This document shows positions 5,227-7,074 of a stretch of 7,074 nucleotides of DNA, piece by piece. The translations under genes and the position numbers were made by a program. The stretch is from Chloroflexota bacterium (GTDB taxonomy: Bacteria > Chloroflexota > Anaerolineae > Anaerolineales > VGOW01). The DNA lies in contig JACRLA010000441.1 of the NCBI GenBank assembly GCA_016215145.1, forward strand, positions 1 to 7,074. Direction: 5' to 3'. How positions within the stretch are numbered: the first letter of the stretch is position 1; every line of letters starts with the position of its first letter. The notes beneath the pieces are model-generated. The model was not told where the DNA came from and did not search any database. It saw only the letters and a list, made by a program, of their open reading frames with translations.

Positions 5227-7074
5227 ATGGCAGAGAAAAATAATTACGGCGTCGAATCCATTCAAGCCCTCGAAGGCATCGAACACGTCCGCAAGCGCCC
5301 CGGCATGTATGTCGGCGGCACGGATATTAAGGCGTTGCATCATCTTGTCTACGAAGTTGTGGACAACTCGATTGATGAAGCGCTGGCGGGTGTATGTGAC
5401 ACGATTAAAGTCACCATCCACAAAGATAATGCCGTCACCGTTGAGGATAACGGACGCGGCATCCCGGTCGGTCCTCACCCGTCCAAAAAAGATTCCAAAG
5501 GCAAGCCAATGGATACGCTTGACGGGGTGATGACGATCATCGGCGCCGGCGGCAAGTGCGGTGGAGGCGGCTACAAAGTGTCGGGCGGCTTGCACGGTGT
5601 CGGCGTCAGCGCAGTGAACGCACTTTCAGATTCATGCGAAGTGTGGGTGAGGCGTGAAGGAAAAGAGTTTTATCAAAGCTATAAACGCGGCGTGGCGCAA
5701 GGGTTGGTGAAGGCGACGGGCAAGGCAGATGGCACCGGCACCACCACAAAATTTTTGCGCGACACGACAATCTTCAAAGAAGAAAACGAATTCAAATTTG
5801 AAAATCTGGCGCAGCGATTCCGCGAGATGTCGTTTGTTACCAAAGGGGTGACGATTCAACTCATGGATGAACGCAGTGAGCGCGAGATCACTTTTCACTT
5901 TGAAGGCGGCATCCGCTCCTTCGTGCGCTATCTCAATCGCAGTAAAGAATCTCTGCATCCCGTCATCTATGCCGAGAAGGAAGTGGACGGCGTGGGGATC
6001 GAAGTGGCGATTCAATATACGGACGCTTTCGCCGAATCACTTTTCTCGTTTGCCAACACCATCAACACCCCGGACGGCGGCACGCACCTCACGGGGTTGC
6101 GGACAGCCCTGACCCGAACCTTAAACGACTACGCCCGCAAAGCGAGTCTGCTTAAAGAGTCTGATCCCAACTTCACCGGCAACGACACCGCCGAAGGTGT
6201 GACGGCGATTGTCAGCGTTAAACATCGTGAGCCGCAATTTGAATCGCAAACGAAAGTGAAGTTGATGAACCCCGAAGTGGCGACGGCGGTGCAGCGAGTC
6301 GTCGTCGAATCGCTCGGCGCGTTCCTTGAAGAGAACCCGCGTGAAGCAAAAGCGATTGTCGAAAAATGTTTAACGTCGGCGCGGGCGCGTGATGCTGCTC
6401 GCAAGGCGCGCGATCTTGTCATTCGCAAATCGGCATTAGAGAGTATGACTCTGCCTGGCAAGCTCGCCGATTGCTCGGAGCGCGACGCGGCGAAGTGTGA
6501 GTTGTATATCGTCGAGGGCGATTCGGCCGGCGGCTCAGCCAAGCAAGGACGTGACCGCCACTTCCAAGCCATCTTGCCTCTGCGCGGAAAAATTTTAAAT
6601 ACCGAACGCACGCGACTTGATAAAATTTTGGGCAACAACGAGGTGAAGTCGCTTATCTCGGCGCTTGGCACAGGCATCGGCGAGGGGTTTGATTTAACGG
6701 GGCTACGGTATCACCGTGTGATTATCATGACCGATGCTGACGTTGACGGGAGTCACATCCGCACATTGTTGTTGACGTTCTTCTTCCGTTACATGCAATC
6801 GCTGATTGAAGGTGGGTATTTGTATATCGCCCAACCGCCGTTGTATCGCATCGAACACAAGAAGACGGCGAAGTATGTGTATAGCGACGCCGAGAAAGAT
6901 AAAACGTTGAAGGAGATCGGCGCGGGCGCGGACAAAGCAACTATTCAACGCTATAAAGGTTTAGGCGAGATGAACGCCGAGCAATTGTGGGACACGACGA
7001 TGGACCCTACCGCGCGCACGTTGTTGCAGGTAGCAATTGAAGACGCCGCCGCCGCCTACCACACTTTTGATATG
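5227..7074 (+). CDS. gyrB: DNA gyrase subunit B, 3' end beyond the window
   Basis: The frame is open from ATG 5227 to the window edge, giving 616 residues. GyrB supplies the ATPase and part of the cleavage core of gyrase, the A2B2 topoisomerase that introduces negative supercoils. The GHKL ATPase domain shows Glu43 and Asn47 in EVVDNSIDEA, Asp74 in VEDNGRGIP, the lid GGLHGVG (120-126) and QTK with Lys343. The TOPRIM domain shows IVEGDSAGG with Glu430 and DADVDGSH with Asp503/505/507. QRYKGLGEMN (574-583) follows. About 20-30 C-terminal residues seem to be missing, judged from usual GyrB length. Oddities are IGAGGKC (105-111) where most GyrB/ParE have LHAGGKF, and about six extra residues between HP (84-85) and the start of that motif compared with E. 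coli. There is no Shine-Dalgarno sequence; the ATG follows the heptamer array directly. ParE is a less likely alternative, since the LRYHRVIIMTDADVDGSH context is GyrB-like. Confidence 0.95.
   Translation, partial: MAEKNNYGVESIQALEGIEHVRKRPGMYVGGTDIKALHHLVYEVVDNSIDEALAGVCDTIKVTIHKDNAVTVEDNGRGIPVGPHPSKKDSKGKPMDTLDGVMTIIGAGGKCGGGGYKVSGGLHGVGVSAVNALSDSCEVWVRREGKEFYQSYKRGVAQGLVKATGKADGTGTTTKFLRDTTIFKEENEFKFENLAQRFREMSFVTKGVTIQLMDERSEREITFHFEGGIRSFVRYLNRSKESLHPVIYAEKEVDGVGIEVAIQYTDAFAESLFSFANTINTPDGGTHLTGLRTALTRTLNDYARKASLLKESDPNFTGNDTAEGVTAIVSVKHREPQFESQTKVKLMNPEVATAVQRVVVESLGAFLEENPREAKAIVEKCLTSARARDAARKARDLVIRKSALESMTLPGKLADCSERDAAKCELYIVEGDSAGGSAKQGRDRHFQAILPLRGKILNTERTRLDKILGNNEVKSLISALGTGIGEGFDLTGLRYHRVIIMTDADVDGSHIRTLLLTFFFRYMQSLIEGGYLYIAQPPLYRIEHKKTAKYVYSDAEKDKTLKEIGAGADKATIQRYKGLGEMNAEQLWDTTMDPTARTLLQVAIEDAAAAYHTFDM

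Noticed and set aside
5041..5595. 184-codon open frame on the minus strand
   Set aside because: It crosses the end of the membrane-protein gene, the heptamer array and the start of gyrB in antisense, and part of it translates the repeat.
6129..6677. 182-codon open frame on the minus strand within gyrB
   Set aside because: It is antisense to highly conserved GyrB sequence and shows no domain.

Overview
The window looks like a chromosomal segment from a Chloroflexota bacterium, probably Anaerolineae-like. The evidence is the style of its STAND/NB-ARC protein (NTPase, winged helix, a TPR pair ending in HNL, then a proline-rich stretch), the GyrB and MurA sequence style, and gene boundaries filled with short-period repeat tracts that I associate with this group. 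The taxonomic call is inference from family resemblance; no marker was searched.

Layout: (1) Positions 50-2602, + strand, hold a large predicted transmembrane STAND NTPase. An NB-ARC-like ATPase, winged helix and TPRs come first, then a proline-rich stretch, one membrane helix, a Thr/Pro spacer and a C-terminal formylglycine-generating-enzyme-like (FGE/C-type-lectin-fold) domain without the catalytic cysteine pair. (2) Positions 2603-2755 are a convergent intergenic region with a terminator-like hairpin and a 97-bp composite palindromic element. (3) Positions 2756-4036, - strand, hold murA, the first committed enzyme of peptidoglycan synthesis, with Asp instead of Cys at the fosfomycin target position. 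(4) Positions 4037-4161 separate two divergent genes. They contain a degenerate octamer inverted repeat and possible back-to-back extended -10 boxes. (5) Positions 4162-5163, + strand, encode an unrecognised membrane protein with about six membrane helices. (6) Positions 5137-5219 carry a heptamer inverted array that overlaps the end of that gene and stops just short of the next one. (7) From 5227 to the window edge, + strand, lies gyrB, cut off before its C-terminus.

murA, the membrane protein and gyrB look like ordinary core or lineage genes. The membrane protein and gyrB may be co-transcribed (63-bp gap). The STAND-FGE gene converges on murA and is the accessory-looking part. Its architecture fits a receptor or conflict-type protein with a cytoplasmic signalling ATPase and an extracytoplasmic lectin-like domain, but no partner gene is visible here. 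No RNA genes, insertion sequences, transposases or CRISPR arrays were seen, and no gap without a gene exceeds 300 bases.

The most unusual non-coding signal is that all three internal gene boundaries, and the start of the window, carry different short-word repeat tracts. Two of the tracts are arrays of the same word on opposite strands with mismatches at regular positions, and one contains two hairpins whose stems differ by compensatory changes.
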